The position numbers were made by a program, and so were the translations under genes. Shown in pieces: positions 7,082 through 15,372 of a stretch of DNA of 31,720 bases. Source of the stretch: DASPKO01 sp035628055 (GTDB taxonomy: Bacteria; Planctomycetota; Phycisphaerae; Phycisphaerales; UBA1924). Below the pieces are notes generated by a model, which had not been told where the DNA came from, ran no database searches, and saw only the letters and a program-made list of their open reading frames with translations. The DNA lies in assembly GCA_035628055.1 (NCBI GenBank), contig DASPKO010000060.1:1-31720 (forward strand), read 5' to 3'. The stretch's first letter is position 1. Each line of letters opens with the position of its first letter.

Positions 7082-10000
7082 TCAGGCCGGACCGGCCCGC
7101 AGGAGTTCGCTCGGCCGCGACTCGGCCGCCGGAACCGGCGCCGTGGGCGCCCCGCGCTTCGCCTCGAGCGCTGCCGAGGGCCTGCCCGGATTCGCGCCGG
7201 CCTGCTCACCCCCGCCCGCGCGCACCGCGCCCCCCTCGCCCACCTGCTCGAGCTTCACGCTCACGCGCTTCGAGACCCCCCGCTCCTGCATGGTCACGCC
7301 GTAGAGCTGGTCGGCCGCCTGCATCGTGCGCTTGTGGTGCGTGATCACGATGAAGTGGCTCCGGTCCAGGAAGCGCCGGATCACCCCGCAGAACCGGTCC
7401 ACGTTCGCGTCGTCCAGGGCCGCGTCGACCTCGTCCAGCACGCAGAAGCAGCTCGGCTTGCTCCGGAAGATCGCCAGCAGCAGCGCCACCGCCGTCATCG
7501 TCTTCTCGCCGCCCGAGAGCTGGCTGATGCTGCGCGGCTCCTTCCCCGGCGGCTTGGCCACCACCTCGACCCCGCTCTCGAGCCAGTCGATCTCGTCGGT
7601 CTGCACCTTCTCCCCGTCGACCTCGCGGACCACGCCCATCAGCTTCACCTCGGCCCGCCCCCCGCCGAAGAGCTGGCGGAACATCCCATCGGGCCCGGCA
7701 AAGTTCCGCTGGATCGTCTCGAAGACCTCCTGGAAGCGCGTCCGGCTGGCGTCGTTGAGCTGCCCGATCAGCACCGCGAGCTTCTCGCGGGCGGCGTCGA
7801 TGTCTGCCACCTGCCGGGCCAGCTCCTCGTTGCGGGCCGCGAGCTGGGTCTCCTCCTGGATCGCCTCCTGGTTCACGCTGCCCAGCGCCCGGATGCGCTC
7901 GCGCAGCTCGCCGACGCGGGCCTCCCCCGCCGACGGGTCCACCCGCGCCACCCCGCCGTCCGCGAGAAGCTGCGCGTACTCCACGTGCTCCCAGGCCAGC
8001 TCCAGACCCAGGTCTTCCTGGGCCCGCTCCTCGAGGTTCTCGCGCTTGATCTCCGCCTCGCGCTTGGCAACTTCCAGCGCGTGCCAGTCGCGCTCCACCG
8101 TTCCCGCCCGTTGCCGCGCCGCCGTCAGCGCCTCCCCGATCCGGGCCGCGCCCTCCTCCAGCTCGGACCCGCGCGCCAGATGACTCTCGAGCTCCTCCGC
8201 AGCGGACGCGCCCGCGCGCCGCGCCGCGTCGATGTCCCCCGCGCACTCGCCCAGCACGCGCTCATGCTCCGCCGCGGCGGCCTCGCGCCGGGCCATCTGC
8301 TCCCGCATCTGCGCGGCCCGTCGCCCGGCCTCGTCGGCGGACGCCTCCAGCCGACCCCGCTCGCGCCGCGCCGCCGCGAGCTGCTCGCTGGCCCGCCCGG
8401 CCTGCACCCGGGCCGCCGTCAGGGCCTCGCCTGCTCCCTCGGCCCGAGCCTGCGCGGCCCGGACCTGCTCCTCGAGCCCCGCCGCCGCCGCCGCGAGCTC
8501 CTCGTGCAGCCGGCCCAGCGACTCGAGCCGCGACCGCAGGCGCCCCTGTTCGGCCCGGGCCCCCTCCAGCCGCGCTCCCGCCTGGGCCGCTTCCTCGGCC
8601 AGCGCCGTGCTCTCCCGCGCCAGCCGGGCCACGTCTCCGGTCGCCCGCTCCAGGGCCGCCTCGCACGAGACCACCGCGCGCTGCGCCAGCGCCACCTCGG
8701 CGCGCAGCGCCCGCGCCCGCTCCCCGTGCCCGGCCGCCTCGGCGTCCACCGCGGCCAGCCCGGCCCGCTCGGCCTCCAGCGCCGCCGTGAGCCCTCCCAG
8801 CTCCACCTCCAGCCGCGCGAGCTCCCCACGCCGCTGGAGCACACCCGCGCCCTCGCTCACCGCGGACATCGGTCCCGCGAGCACCCGCCCGTCGGCGTCG
8901 CGCACCTTGCCGTCGCGGGTCACGAGCCGCGCTCCCAGGCCCGCCAGCGGACCGGCGCTCAGCAGGAGCGCGCTGTCGAGGCTCTCGACCAGGAAGGTCC
9001 GCCCCAGCAGCACGTCGAGCAGGGCCTCCACCCCCGGCGCCTCCCCCCCGGCCGACGCCGCCGCCCGCACCGCGCCCCGCAGCGGCAAGACCCGCCCGCC
9101 GCTGAGCGCCACGAGGTCGGCGAGCGCGTCCCCGTCCAGGGGGCGGGCCGGATCGGTCGTCCCTCCGCAGCTCAGGATCGCCACGCGACCGGGGAGCTCG
9201 GCCAGCTCCTCCTCCAGCGGCATCCCCGCCCCCCGGGCGAGCACCAGGCCCTGCAGATCGGCGCCCAGCGCCGCCTCAACCGCCGCGGCCTCCGCCCCGT
9301 CGGCCTCGATCAGGTCCGAGAGCACGCCCGCCAGCCCGGCGAAACCGCGGCCCGCCTTGCGGCGCTCGAGCACGTGACGCACCGCCTCGCCCAGCCCGGC
9401 GTGCCCGTCGATCATCTCCCGAAGCGTGCCGCGCCGGCTCTCGGTCCGCATCGCCCGCTGCTGCAGCCCGTTGAGCCGGGCCACCAGGCCCTGCCGGTCA
9501 CCGCTCAGGCGCTCGGCGGCCGCGTCGGCCCGGGCCAGCTCGGCGGCGAGTTCTTCGGCCCGCGCCGACGCCTCGTTCAGCCCCGCGACCGCCGCCTGAC
9601 GCGCTTCCATCGCGATTCCCTGCTCCGCCCGGACGCGCTCGGCCTTGGCCCCGAGCGCCGCCGCGTGGTCGCGCAGTTGCGCCAGCCGGCGTTCCTCGCT
9701 CTCGAGGGAGGCGCCGAGCCCGGCCCGCTCGCGGTCGACGCTCGTCGCCGCGGCGCGTCGCTCGGCATGCTCCGCTCGAAGCTCCGCCGCCTGTGCCGCC
9801 GCCGCCGCCCGGGCCTCGCCGAGCTCGCGCAGGCCCGACTCGGCCGCCGCCACCCTCTCGCCGAGCGCCCGGATCTCGTCCTCCTGCCGCTCCGCCGCTA
9901 CCCCCAGCTCCGCGCGCCGTGCCTCGACGCTCGCCAGATCCTGCGTCTCGGCGGCCAGTTCCCGCCGCGCGCCCTCCAGGGCCCGCCGCGTCAGCTCCTC

Positions 10001-11068
10001 GCGCTGCTGGGCCACGCGCTCGGCGTGCCGGGCCGCCTGCGCTCGCCCCTCGGCCCCGCGCAGGGCCTGGGCCGCCTCGGCACGGGCCAGCTCGGCCTCC
10101 TGCTTGGCCTGCTCGAGCTCGCCCACCCGCGCCTGCGCGTCGCGCCGCACGGCCTCGAGGCCCGCCAGCCGGCTCGTCAGCCCCGCGAGCCGCGACCGCA
10201 GGTCGTCGTACTGGTCCAGCGCCAGCACCGTGCGCAGCGCCCGCAACTCCTCGTCCAGGGCGAGGAACTGGCGCGCCTTGGCCGCCTGGCCCTTCACCAG
10301 CCGGAGGCGGCGCTCGGTGCCGGCGAGTTGCTCACGCGCCTGCGCCAGGTTGGCCACGGCCCGCTCGAGCTTCCGCTCCGCCTCCACGCGCCGCTGCCGG
10401 TAGCGGGCCACCCCCGCCGCCTCCTCGAAGATCACCCGCCGCTCCTGCGGCGAGCTGGTGAGCATGGCGTCGACCTTCCCCTGCTCGATGATCGAGTAGG
10501 CGTCGGCCCCGATCCCCGTGTCCAGGAAGAGCTCCCGGATGTCGCGCAGCCGGCAGCGCTTCGAGTTGATCAGATACTGGCTCGTCCCGTCCCGGTACAG
10601 CCTCCGCTCCACCTCCACCACGTCGGCGTCGAAGGGCAGCGCCCGCCGCCGGGCGCCGCGCGCCGCCGCGGCCCGGTCGATGACGACCTCCGCCTCCTCG
10701 TCTCCCGGCCGCGACCCGGGATCATCGTGGGGCCGGTCCCACGACTGGCCGGCGCCGTCGGCATCATCGGCCCCGCGCCGGCCCCCCGCCTCCGGCCCCG
10801 GGACCACCGGGTTCTCGAAGGTCAGCGCCACGCTCGCCAGGCCCAGGGGCTTCCGCCCCGCCGAGCCGGCGAAGATCACGTCGAGCATCTCGGTGCCGCG
10901 CAAGCTCTTGCTGGACCGCTCCCCCAGCACCCACTTGATCGCGTCCACCACGTTGCTCTTGCCGCACCCGTTCGGACCCACGATTCCCGTCACCGGCTCA
11001 TCGAACGTGAACTCGGTCCGGTCGGCAAAGCTCTTGAACCCGCTCACCGTCAGCTTCGATAGACGCAT
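7082..11068 (-). CDS. smc: Chromosome segregation ATPase SMC
   Basis: The protein has 1328 residues and is the core of the condensin-like SMC-ScpAB complex. Walker A GPNGCGKS is at 31-38. Long coiled coils (about 200-520 and 700-1080) flank a hinge at roughly 530-700, which includes GFAGLAGVLSDLI. The ABC signature LSGGEK is near 1183 and Walker B CVLDEVDAALD near 1209. Two features are odd. An Asp/Gly/Arg-rich insertion of about 55-60 residues (about 88-147) splits the N-terminal head between FENP and VERRLYR. There is also a Gly/Ala/Pro-rich tail of about 50 residues after the head. The ATG start is supported by AGGAGG 10 bases upstream (plus-strand 11079-11084). It follows the cdaR-like gene on the same strand after 89 bases and may be cotranscribed with it. 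Confidence 0.95.
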   Translation of the reverse strand: MRLSKLTVSGFKSFADRTEFTFDEPVTGIVGPNGCGKSNVVDAIKWVLGERSSKSLRGTEMLDVIFAGSAGRKPLGLASVALTFENPVVPGPEAGGRRGADDADGAGQSWDRPHDDPGSRPGDEEAEVVIDRAAAARGARRRALPFDADVVEVERRLYRDGTSQYLINSKRCRLRDIRELFLDTGIGADAYSIIEQGKVDAMLTSSPQERRVIFEEAAGVARYRQRRVEAERKLERAVANLAQAREQLAGTERRLRLVKGQAAKARQFLALDEELRALRTVLALDQYDDLRSRLAGLTSRLAGLEAVRRDAQARVGELEQAKQEAELARAEAAQALRGAEGRAQAARHAERVAQQREELTRRALEGARRELAAETQDLASVEARRAELGVAAERQEDEIRALGERVAAAESGLRELGEARAAAAAQAAELRAEHAERRAAATSVDRERAGLGASLESEERRLAQLRDHAAALGAKAERVRAEQGIAMEARQAAVAGLNEASARAEELAAELARADAAAERLSGDRQGLVARLNGLQQRAMRTESRRGTLREMIDGHAGLGEAVRHVLERRKAGRGFAGLAGVLSDLIEADGAEAAAVEAALGADLQGLVLARGAGMPLEEELAELPGRVAILSCGGTTDPARPLDGDALADLVALSGGRVLPLRGAVRAAASAGGEAPGVEALLDVLLGRTFLVESLDSALLLSAGPLAGLGARLVTRDGKVRDADGRVLAGPMSAVSEGAGVLQRRGELARLEVELGGLTAALEAERAGLAAVDAEAAGHGERARALRAEVALAQRAVVSCEAALERATGDVARLARESTALAEEAAQAGARLEGARAEQGRLRSRLESLGRLHEELAAAAAGLEEQVRAAQARAEGAGEALTAARVQAGRASEQLAAARRERGRLEASADEAGRRAAQMREQMARREAAAAEHERVLGECAGDIDAARRAGASAAEELESHLARGSELEEGAARIGEALTAARQRAGTVERDWHALEVAKREAEIKRENLEERAQEDLGLELAWEHVEYAQLLADGGVARVDPSAGEARVGELRERIRALGSVNQEAIQEETQLAARNEELARQVADIDAAREKLAVLIGQLNDASRTRFQEVFETIQRNFAGPDGMFRQLFGGGRAEVKLMGVVREVDGEKVQTDEIDWLESGVEVVAKPPGKEPRSISQLSGGEKTMTAVALLLAIFRSKPSCFCVLDEVDAALDDANVDRFCGVIRRFLDRSHFIVITHHKRTMQAADQLYGVTMQERGVSKRVSVKLEQVGEGGAVRAGGGEQAGANPGRPSAALEAKRGAPTAPVPAAESRPSELLRAGPA

Positions 11069-11157
11069 GTCGCGGCAACCTCCTGTCGCCTTCCCCCCGG
11101 GACCACCTTCATCGTCCGCGCCGCTCCCCCGGCGAGAGTCCCGCGCGGCCGGAACCC

Positions 11158-12309
11158 TCAGCGCGCCCCGCCCGGAACCGGCTCCGGCCCCTCACCGCCC
11201 GGCTCGGGCACGCGCTCGCCCCCGGGCCGCGGCTCGCGGCGTGTGATCGCCAGCGCCACCCGCCGCGCCGGGGCGGAAAACTTCAGGGGAGCCACCTGCT
11301 CCAGCAGGGCCGCGTCCGGCCCCTCCTCGGCACCCGCCCCCACCGGATCGCCGCTCACCAGCGCGCCCGGCACCGGCGCGAAGACCGCGCGCTTGCTGGG
11401 AATCTGGTTCTCCAGGTCGTCGCTCGAAAGGAACACGAAGGCGATCGTGCGCAGCTCCTCGCGCCGGATCCGCTGCACCTCCTCGCGCGGGCCCGTCACC
11501 GTCACGTCGTGCAGGTACGGGTCCAGCACCTCCACGTCCCACTTGCCCGTCTCCACGGGCGGCATGGTCACCCATACCGGAACGCTGCTGAGCGTCAGCG
11601 TCTCGATCCGCTTGCGAACCCGCAGCGTCACGCTCACGTGCTCGTCGAGGACCCGCACCAGCGGCCGGCCCGCCAGGCCCGCGGGAAGCTGCACCCGCGC
11701 CTGCCGGATCGTCTGCGGCGCCTGATCGCTCAGCGAGGCCGCCTCCGCCGGCGAGATCACCGCCGTCGCGGCCGTCTCCGGGCCCAGCGCCGCCGCCAGC
11801 TCCTCGGGAAGCCGCACCCGCACCGTGGTCGGCTCCACGCGCACCTCACCCTCGACCTCCACCATCGAGAGGTCCGCCTCCACGGGCAGTTCCCGCACGA
11901 CCAGCCGGACCAGTTTCACCTCGACGATCGCCGGCACGCACTCCAGCACCGCCACCTTCGTCCGCTCGATCTCCGGGGCCGCCTCCAGGGCCGCCCGGAG
12001 ATCGATCTGATGCGTCCCCGGCGTCGCCGGAACCCCGCCGCGCCCCAGCACGATCTCCACCGGGCCCCGCAGCGCGGTCTCGGCCTCGTCCATCGCCGCG
12101 GTCGGCCCCTCGAGGCGCACCCGCGCCGACTGATCCCACTCCGCCGCCGTCCCCTCCACCGCCAAGTCCTCCGCCTCCGCGAAGACGATCCGCACCATCA
12201 CCTGGGCGGTGCGCAGGCTTTCGGCCTCCGACCACGTCCAGATCAGCACCGAGACCAGCACCACCAGCAGGCCCGTCTTCACCGCCGCCAGCAGCCGCGG
12301 ACCGTTCAT
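11158..12309 (-). CDS. CdaR/YbbR-like regulator of diadenylate cyclase
   Basis: The protein has 383 residues. One membrane segment near the N-terminus (AAVKTGLLVVLVSVLIWTW) is followed by an extracytoplasmic part with recurring YbbR-like strands. Examples are ARVRLEGPTAAMDEAE, TTVRVRLPEELAAAL and HDVTVTGPREEVQRI. The C-terminus is Gly/Pro/Glu-rich. The family name rests on this topology plus the position directly downstream of a DisA_N cyclase gene, the usual cdaA-cdaR pairing. The similarity of the repeats alone is modest. ATG 12309 is chosen because it overlaps the cdaA stop (ATGA), although the frame extends 15 residues further upstream to ATG 12354. In other bacteria CdaR modulates c-di-AMP production; here that role is inferred. 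Confidence 0.78.
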   Translation of the reverse strand: MNGPRLLAAVKTGLLVVLVSVLIWTWSEAESLRTAQVMVRIVFAEAEDLAVEGTAAEWDQSARVRLEGPTAAMDEAETALRGPVEIVLGRGGVPATPGTHQIDLRAALEAAPEIERTKVAVLECVPAIVEVKLVRLVVRELPVEADLSMVEVEGEVRVEPTTVRVRLPEELAAALGPETAATAVISPAEAASLSDQAPQTIRQARVQLPAGLAGRPLVRVLDEHVSVTLRVRKRIETLTLSSVPVWVTMPPVETGKWDVEVLDPYLHDVTVTGPREEVQRIRREELRTIAFVFLSSDDLENQIPSKRAVFAPVPGALVSGDPVGAGAEEGPDAALLEQVAPLKFSAPARRVALAITRREPRPGGERVPEPGGEGPEPVPGGAR

Positions 12310-13226
12310 GCCCCACCGACCCGCGGCGGCGCCGCCGGACCGCTTGCGCGCCACCCCACCCCGCGCCGCACCCGCCCCCGCCTCCTCGCGCCGTCATCCC
12401 CCACCGGCGCGTCGGACTCGCCCGCCTCGTCCCCGACGACCGTGAACCCGCGCACCAGCAGGGCACGCAGCTCCTCCGGACCCACGCCCCGCCGCAGCGC
12501 CCCTCCCTCCGCCACGCTGATCGCCCCCGACTCCTCGCTCACGACGACCACGACCGCGTCCGACTCGCGCGAGACGCCCACCGCCGCGCGGTGCCGTGAT
12601 CCGAGGGTGGCGTCGGGCATCTCCTCGGGCTCGGCCAGGGGCAACTGCACGCCCGCCGCCTCGATCCGGTCGCCGCGCACCACCACCGCCAGATCGTGCA
12701 GCGCCGAGCCGGGGAAGAAGATCGTCTGCAGCAGCCGGGCCGAGAGCTCGGCGTTGATGGTCGTGCCCCCCTCGACGATCCCTCGGAGGCTCACCTCGCG
12801 CTGGACCACGATAATCGCCCCGAACTTCGCCTTCGCCAGGTACGCGCACGCCTCGACGATCTCGTTGACCAGGGCCGCGGTCCCCCGGGTCGCGCGCCGG
12901 AAGATCGGGGCCTCGCCCAGGCGGATGAACCCGCGGCGCAGCTCCGGCTGGAAGACCACCACCAGGGTGATCGCCAGCAGCGTCATGAAGTTCTCGTACA
13001 GGAACGTCAGCCGCTGGAACGACTGTCCCCGCCCCAGGATCCGCACCAGCAGCGTGGCCGTGAGCAGGACGAACAGGATGCCCTTGAGGGCCCCCGCGGC
13101 GCGCGTGCCGCGCACGAACTTGAGGACCCCGTACACGACCGCGCCGATGATCGCCAGCTCGATCCCGACCTGCCAGAGCGGGTACGCCCCGAGCCGGTCC
13201 ATGAGCTGGAGAAGCCGGTCGATCAT
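12306..13226 (-). CDS. cdaA: CdaA-type diadenylate cyclase (DisA_N domain), altered DGA motif
   Basis: The protein has 306 residues. CdaA makes c-di-AMP from two ATP at the membrane. Three N-terminal membrane helices (about 15-90) precede the DisA_N domain: a FQPELRRGFIRLGE linker, FGAIIVVQREVSLRGIVEGG, LLQTIFFPGSALHD, LGSRHRAAVGVS and VVVVSEESGAISVA. The RHR motif is intact (211-213). The usual Asp-Gly-Ala nucleotide-binding motif reads Asp-Leu-Ala (178-180; codons GAT CTG GCG on the minus strand). About 35 extra Arg/Gly-rich residues follow the domain. ATG 13226 is chosen because the transmembrane start matches the family; upstream codons in frame are low-complexity. It is coupled by ATGA to the cdaR-like gene. 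Activity is likely but not certain because of the Leu. Confidence 0.88.
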   Translation of the reverse strand: MIDRLLQLMDRLGAYPLWQVGIELAIIGAVVYGVLKFVRGTRAAGALKGILFVLLTATLLVRILGRGQSFQRLTFLYENFMTLLAITLVVVFQPELRRGFIRLGEAPIFRRATRGTAALVNEIVEACAYLAKAKFGAIIVVQREVSLRGIVEGGTTINAELSARLLQTIFFPGSALHDLAVVVRGDRIEAAGVQLPLAEPEEMPDATLGSRHRAAVGVSRESDAVVVVVSEESGAISVAEGGALRRGVGPEELRALLVRGFTVVGDEAGESDAPVGDDGARRRGRVRRGVGWRASGPAAPPRVGGA

Positions 13227-13307
13227 TGGCTGGAGCGCTCCACCGCCGAGTGTACCCGGGCCCCCCGCCCCGACCCGCAGACTCCTCGAGAAAGGACCGG
13301 GAGCCGA

Positions 13308-13313
13308 TACCAT
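13308..13313 (+). promoter_or_regulatory. -10-like hexamer TACCAT before mutY
   Basis: TACCAT lies 10 bases before the mutY ATG, and there is no Shine-Dalgarno between them. The same word in the same setting precedes the DUF3299 gene at 15362. No convincing -35 is seen at the proper distance. Confidence 0.35.
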
Positions 13314-13323
13314 CGCCCCGCGC

Positions 13324-14451
13324 ATGCCCGCACCGGTCCCAGCCCCCGCCCGGCCCCCCCGCGCGCGCCCCGCCGGCGCGCGCGACCGAGCCCTTGCCTC
13401 GGAGCTCTCCCGCTGGTTCGCCCGCAGCGCCCGCCCCCTCCCCTGGCGAACCACGCCGCGCGACCCCTACCGCTCGCTCGTGAGCGAGCTCATGCTCCAG
13501 CAGACCCAGGTCGCCCGAGTCGTCCCGAGCTTCGAGCGCTTCGTGAGCCGGTTTCCCACCCTCGCCCACCTCGCCGACGCCGACTCGCAGGAGGTCATCG
13601 CCCTCTGGTCCGGCCTGGGGTATTACCGGCGCGCCCGCACGCTCCAGGCCGCGGCCCGCACCCTCGCCGCGCCCGGCGCACCTCCCACGCTCTTCCCCAC
13701 CACCGTGCCGGCGCTGCGCGCGCTGCCCGGCATCGGGCCCTACACCGCGGGGGCCCTGGCCTCGATCGTCTTCGGCCGACCCGAGCCGGCCGTCGACGGC
13801 AACGTCGCGCGCGTCCTGCTCCGCCTCCACGCCCGCCCCGGGCCGCCCGCCGACCCCGCCACGCGCCGCTGGCTCTGGCGCCGCGCCGCCCAACTCGTCC
13901 GCGCCGCCCCGGACCCCGCCGCCTTCAACGAGGGCCTGATGGAGCTCGGCGCTCTTATCTGCACCCCCAGGTCGCCGGCCTGCGGCTCGTGCCCGATCGC
14001 CGCCGCCTGCGCCGCCCGGCGCCGCGGCGCCCAGGACAGCATCCCCGCCCCCAAGCCCCGGCCCGTGCGCACGCAACTGCACTGCGCCTCTGCCCTCATC
14101 ACCGGGCCCGCCGGCGTGCTCCTCGAACGCCGCCCGCCGCGTGCCGGCCTCTGGTCGGACATGTGGCAGGTCCCCACCCTCGAATCCGCCGCCCGCGCTC
14201 CCTCCCTCCGCCGCCTGGCTCAAGCGGTCAACACCGCCCCCCCCACCGGGCGGGCACCACCCCCGCTCACCTTCACGTGCACGACCTCCAGCCGCGAGGT
14301 CCACTTCCGCGTCTGGCGGCTCGAGGCGCCCGCCACTCCGCGGCGCGGCCAATGGGTCGCGCCCGACGCGCTAGCGGGCCTGGCCCTCTCGTCGCCGCAG
14401 CGGCGCATTCTCGCATCGCTCGCTCGGCGCCCCGATACCTCGACACCCTGA
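13324..14451 (+). CDS. mutY: A/G-specific adenine DNA glycosylase MutY
   Basis: The protein has 375 residues. MutY removes adenine mispaired with 8-oxoguanine. A basic Pro/Ala-rich N-terminus (1-25) precedes PLPWR and SELMLQQTQV, with catalytic Glu at 55. The helix-hairpin-helix LPGIGPYTAGAL and AVDGNVARVL follow, with the HhH-GPD Asp at 158. The iron-sulfur loop is C-x6-C-x2-C-x5-C (CTPRSPACGSCPIAAAC). A NUDIX-like C-terminal domain recognising 8-oxoG follows (ITGPAGVLLERRP, LWSDMWQVP). ATG 13324 is the first start after the divergent cdaA gene; a very long upstream open frame is only a shadow of the minus-strand genes. The last five residues, DTSTP, are encoded by the start of an 8-bp tandem repeat, so repeat-length change would alter the C-terminus. 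Confidence 0.92.
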   Translation: MPAPVPAPARPPRARPAGARDRALASELSRWFARSARPLPWRTTPRDPYRSLVSELMLQQTQVARVVPSFERFVSRFPTLAHLADADSQEVIALWSGLGYYRRARTLQAAARTLAAPGAPPTLFPTTVPALRALPGIGPYTAGALASIVFGRPEPAVDGNVARVLLRLHARPGPPADPATRRWLWRRAAQLVRAAPDPAAFNEGLMELGALICTPRSPACGSCPIAAACAARRRGAQDSIPAPKPRPVRTQLHCASALITGPAGVLLERRPPRAGLWSDMWQVPTLESAARAPSLRRLAQAVNTAPPTGRAPPPLTFTCTTSSREVHFRVWRLEAPATPRRGQWVAPDALAGLALSSPQRRILASLARRPDTSTP

Positions 14452-14489
14452 CACCCTGACACCTCGACACCTCGGCACCTTGACACCTT
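14434..14489 (+). repeat. 7 x 8-bp tandem repeat, consensus GACACCTC
   Basis: Seven consecutive octamers are GATACCTC, GACACCCT, GACACCCT, GACACCTC, GACACCTC, GGCACCTT and GACACCTT. The array begins inside the last codons of mutY (stop at 14449-14451) and ends 25 bases before the GTG of the GT2 gene. The period of 8 is not a multiple of 3. The last unit, with its preceding T, creates an exact TTGACA. Two further units occur inside dnaE at 25205-25220. Confidence 0.9.
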
Positions 14490-14508
14490 CCGCCCCGTCC
14501 CCCATCCT
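14480..14508 (+). promoter_or_regulatory. Possible promoter of the GT2 gene inside the repeat edge
   Basis: TTGACA at 14480-14485 arises from the last repeat unit and its neighbour. After 17 bases comes CATCCT (14503-14508), a weak -10, six bases before the GTG start at 14515. The -35 match is perfect and the -10 poor. The geometry mirrors the nitrilase-gene promoter at 20559. Confidence 0.4.
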
Positions 14509-14514
14509 GCGCCC

Positions 14515-15270
14515 GTGCGCTACGCCGTGGTCATCCCCGTCTACAACGAGGCCGGGCTCTTCCCCCTCATGCTGGCGCGCCTCGACGCCACCCCGCCCCT
14601 GGTCGCCCCCGACGGTCGCCCCCTCGAACGCCTGCTCGTAGTCGTTGACGACTTCTCCACCGACGCCACCCGCGAGCTCGTCCGCGGCCTCCGCGGGCGC
14701 CCCGACACCCGTGTGGTCCTCCACGATCGCAACTCGGGCAAGGGCGCCGCGGTCCGCTCCGGCTTCGAGGCCGCCCGGGCCGCGCGCTGCGACCTCGCCC
14801 TCATCCAGGACGCCGATCTCGAATACGACCCCGCCGACCACGACCGTCTCGCGCGCCCCATTCTCGACGGGCGCGCCGACGCCGTCCTCGGCTCCCGGTT
14901 TCTCGGCGAGACCCACCGCGTCCTCTACTACTGGCATTACGCCGCCAACCGCCTCATCACGACCCTGAGCAACATGCTCTCGAACCTCAACCTCACCGAC
15001 ATCGAGTGCGGCCTCAAGGCCTTCTCCGGGCCCGTGCTCGAACGCCTCACCATCCGCGAGGACCGCTTCGGCGTCGAGCCCGAGCTCGTCGCCCGCCTCG
15101 CCCGCCTCCGCCTTCCCCGCGACGCGGGCCCGCCCGCCGACCGCCCGGCGCGCATCTTCGAGGTCCCCGTCAGCTACGCGGGCCGCACCTACGAGGAAGG
15201 CAAGAAGATCACCTGGCGCGACGGCCTCCACGCGGTCGCCTGCATCGTGCGGTACAACCTCTCCCGGTAA
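14515..15270 (+). CDS. Family 2 glycosyltransferase, DPM1-like
   Basis: The protein has 251 residues and no membrane segments. It resembles dolichyl/polyprenyl-phosphate sugar synthases of GT2. The N-terminal nucleotide-binding strand is YAVVIPVYNEAG, then VVVDDFSTDATRE, the NSGKGAAVRSGF loop, the DxD-type metal/donor site IQDADLEYDP, AVLGSRF, and the acceptor region ECGLKAFSG, followed by EVPVSYAGRTYEEGKKI near the end. The enzyme probably transfers a sugar from a nucleotide donor to polyprenyl phosphate at the cytoplasmic face; donor and acceptor cannot be read from sequence. The GTG start at 14515 directly precedes the RYAVVIPVYNE strand. There is no Shine-Dalgarno, and a possible promoter lies close upstream. 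Confidence 0.88.
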   Translation: MRYAVVIPVYNEAGLFPLMLARLDATPPLVAPDGRPLERLLVVVDDFSTDATRELVRGLRGRPDTRVVLHDRNSGKGAAVRSGFEAARAARCDLALIQDADLEYDPADHDRLARPILDGRADAVLGSRFLGETHRVLYYWHYAANRLITTLSNMLSNLNLTDIECGLKAFSGPVLERLTIREDRFGVEPELVARLARLRLPRDAGPPADRPARIFEVPVSYAGRTYEEGKKITWRDGLHAVACIVRYNLSR

Positions 15271-15361
15271 CTGGCGCCCACCGGCTCGACGGCTCGCGCG
15301 GAGCGCCGCCCGCCGCCCGCCACCATCCGCCCGCCCGCTCCGCGCCTCGCGGGATGTCACA

Positions 15362-15367
15362 TACCAT
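15362..15367 (+). promoter_or_regulatory. -10-like hexamer TACCAT before the DUF3299 gene
   Basis: TACCAT ends five bases before the ATG at 15373, with no Shine-Dalgarno. The surrounding CATACCATC parallels GATACCATC before mutY. Leaderless transcription is the simplest reading. Confidence 0.35.
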
Positions 15368-15372
15368 CCGGC

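Noticed and set aside
6794..11062. 1422-residue plus-strand ORF antisense to smc
   Set aside because: It is a shadow of the smc gene; its composition is Arg/Leu/Pro/His-rich and no domain is recognisable.
11509..13323. Very long plus-strand open frame upstream of mutY
   Set aside because: It is antisense to cdaA and the cdaR-like gene, with Arg/His/Pro-rich shadow composition typical of high-GC opposite strands.
14434..14489. CRISPR-like array
   Set aside because: The units are 8 bp, directly adjacent and without spacers; this is a simple tandem repeat.
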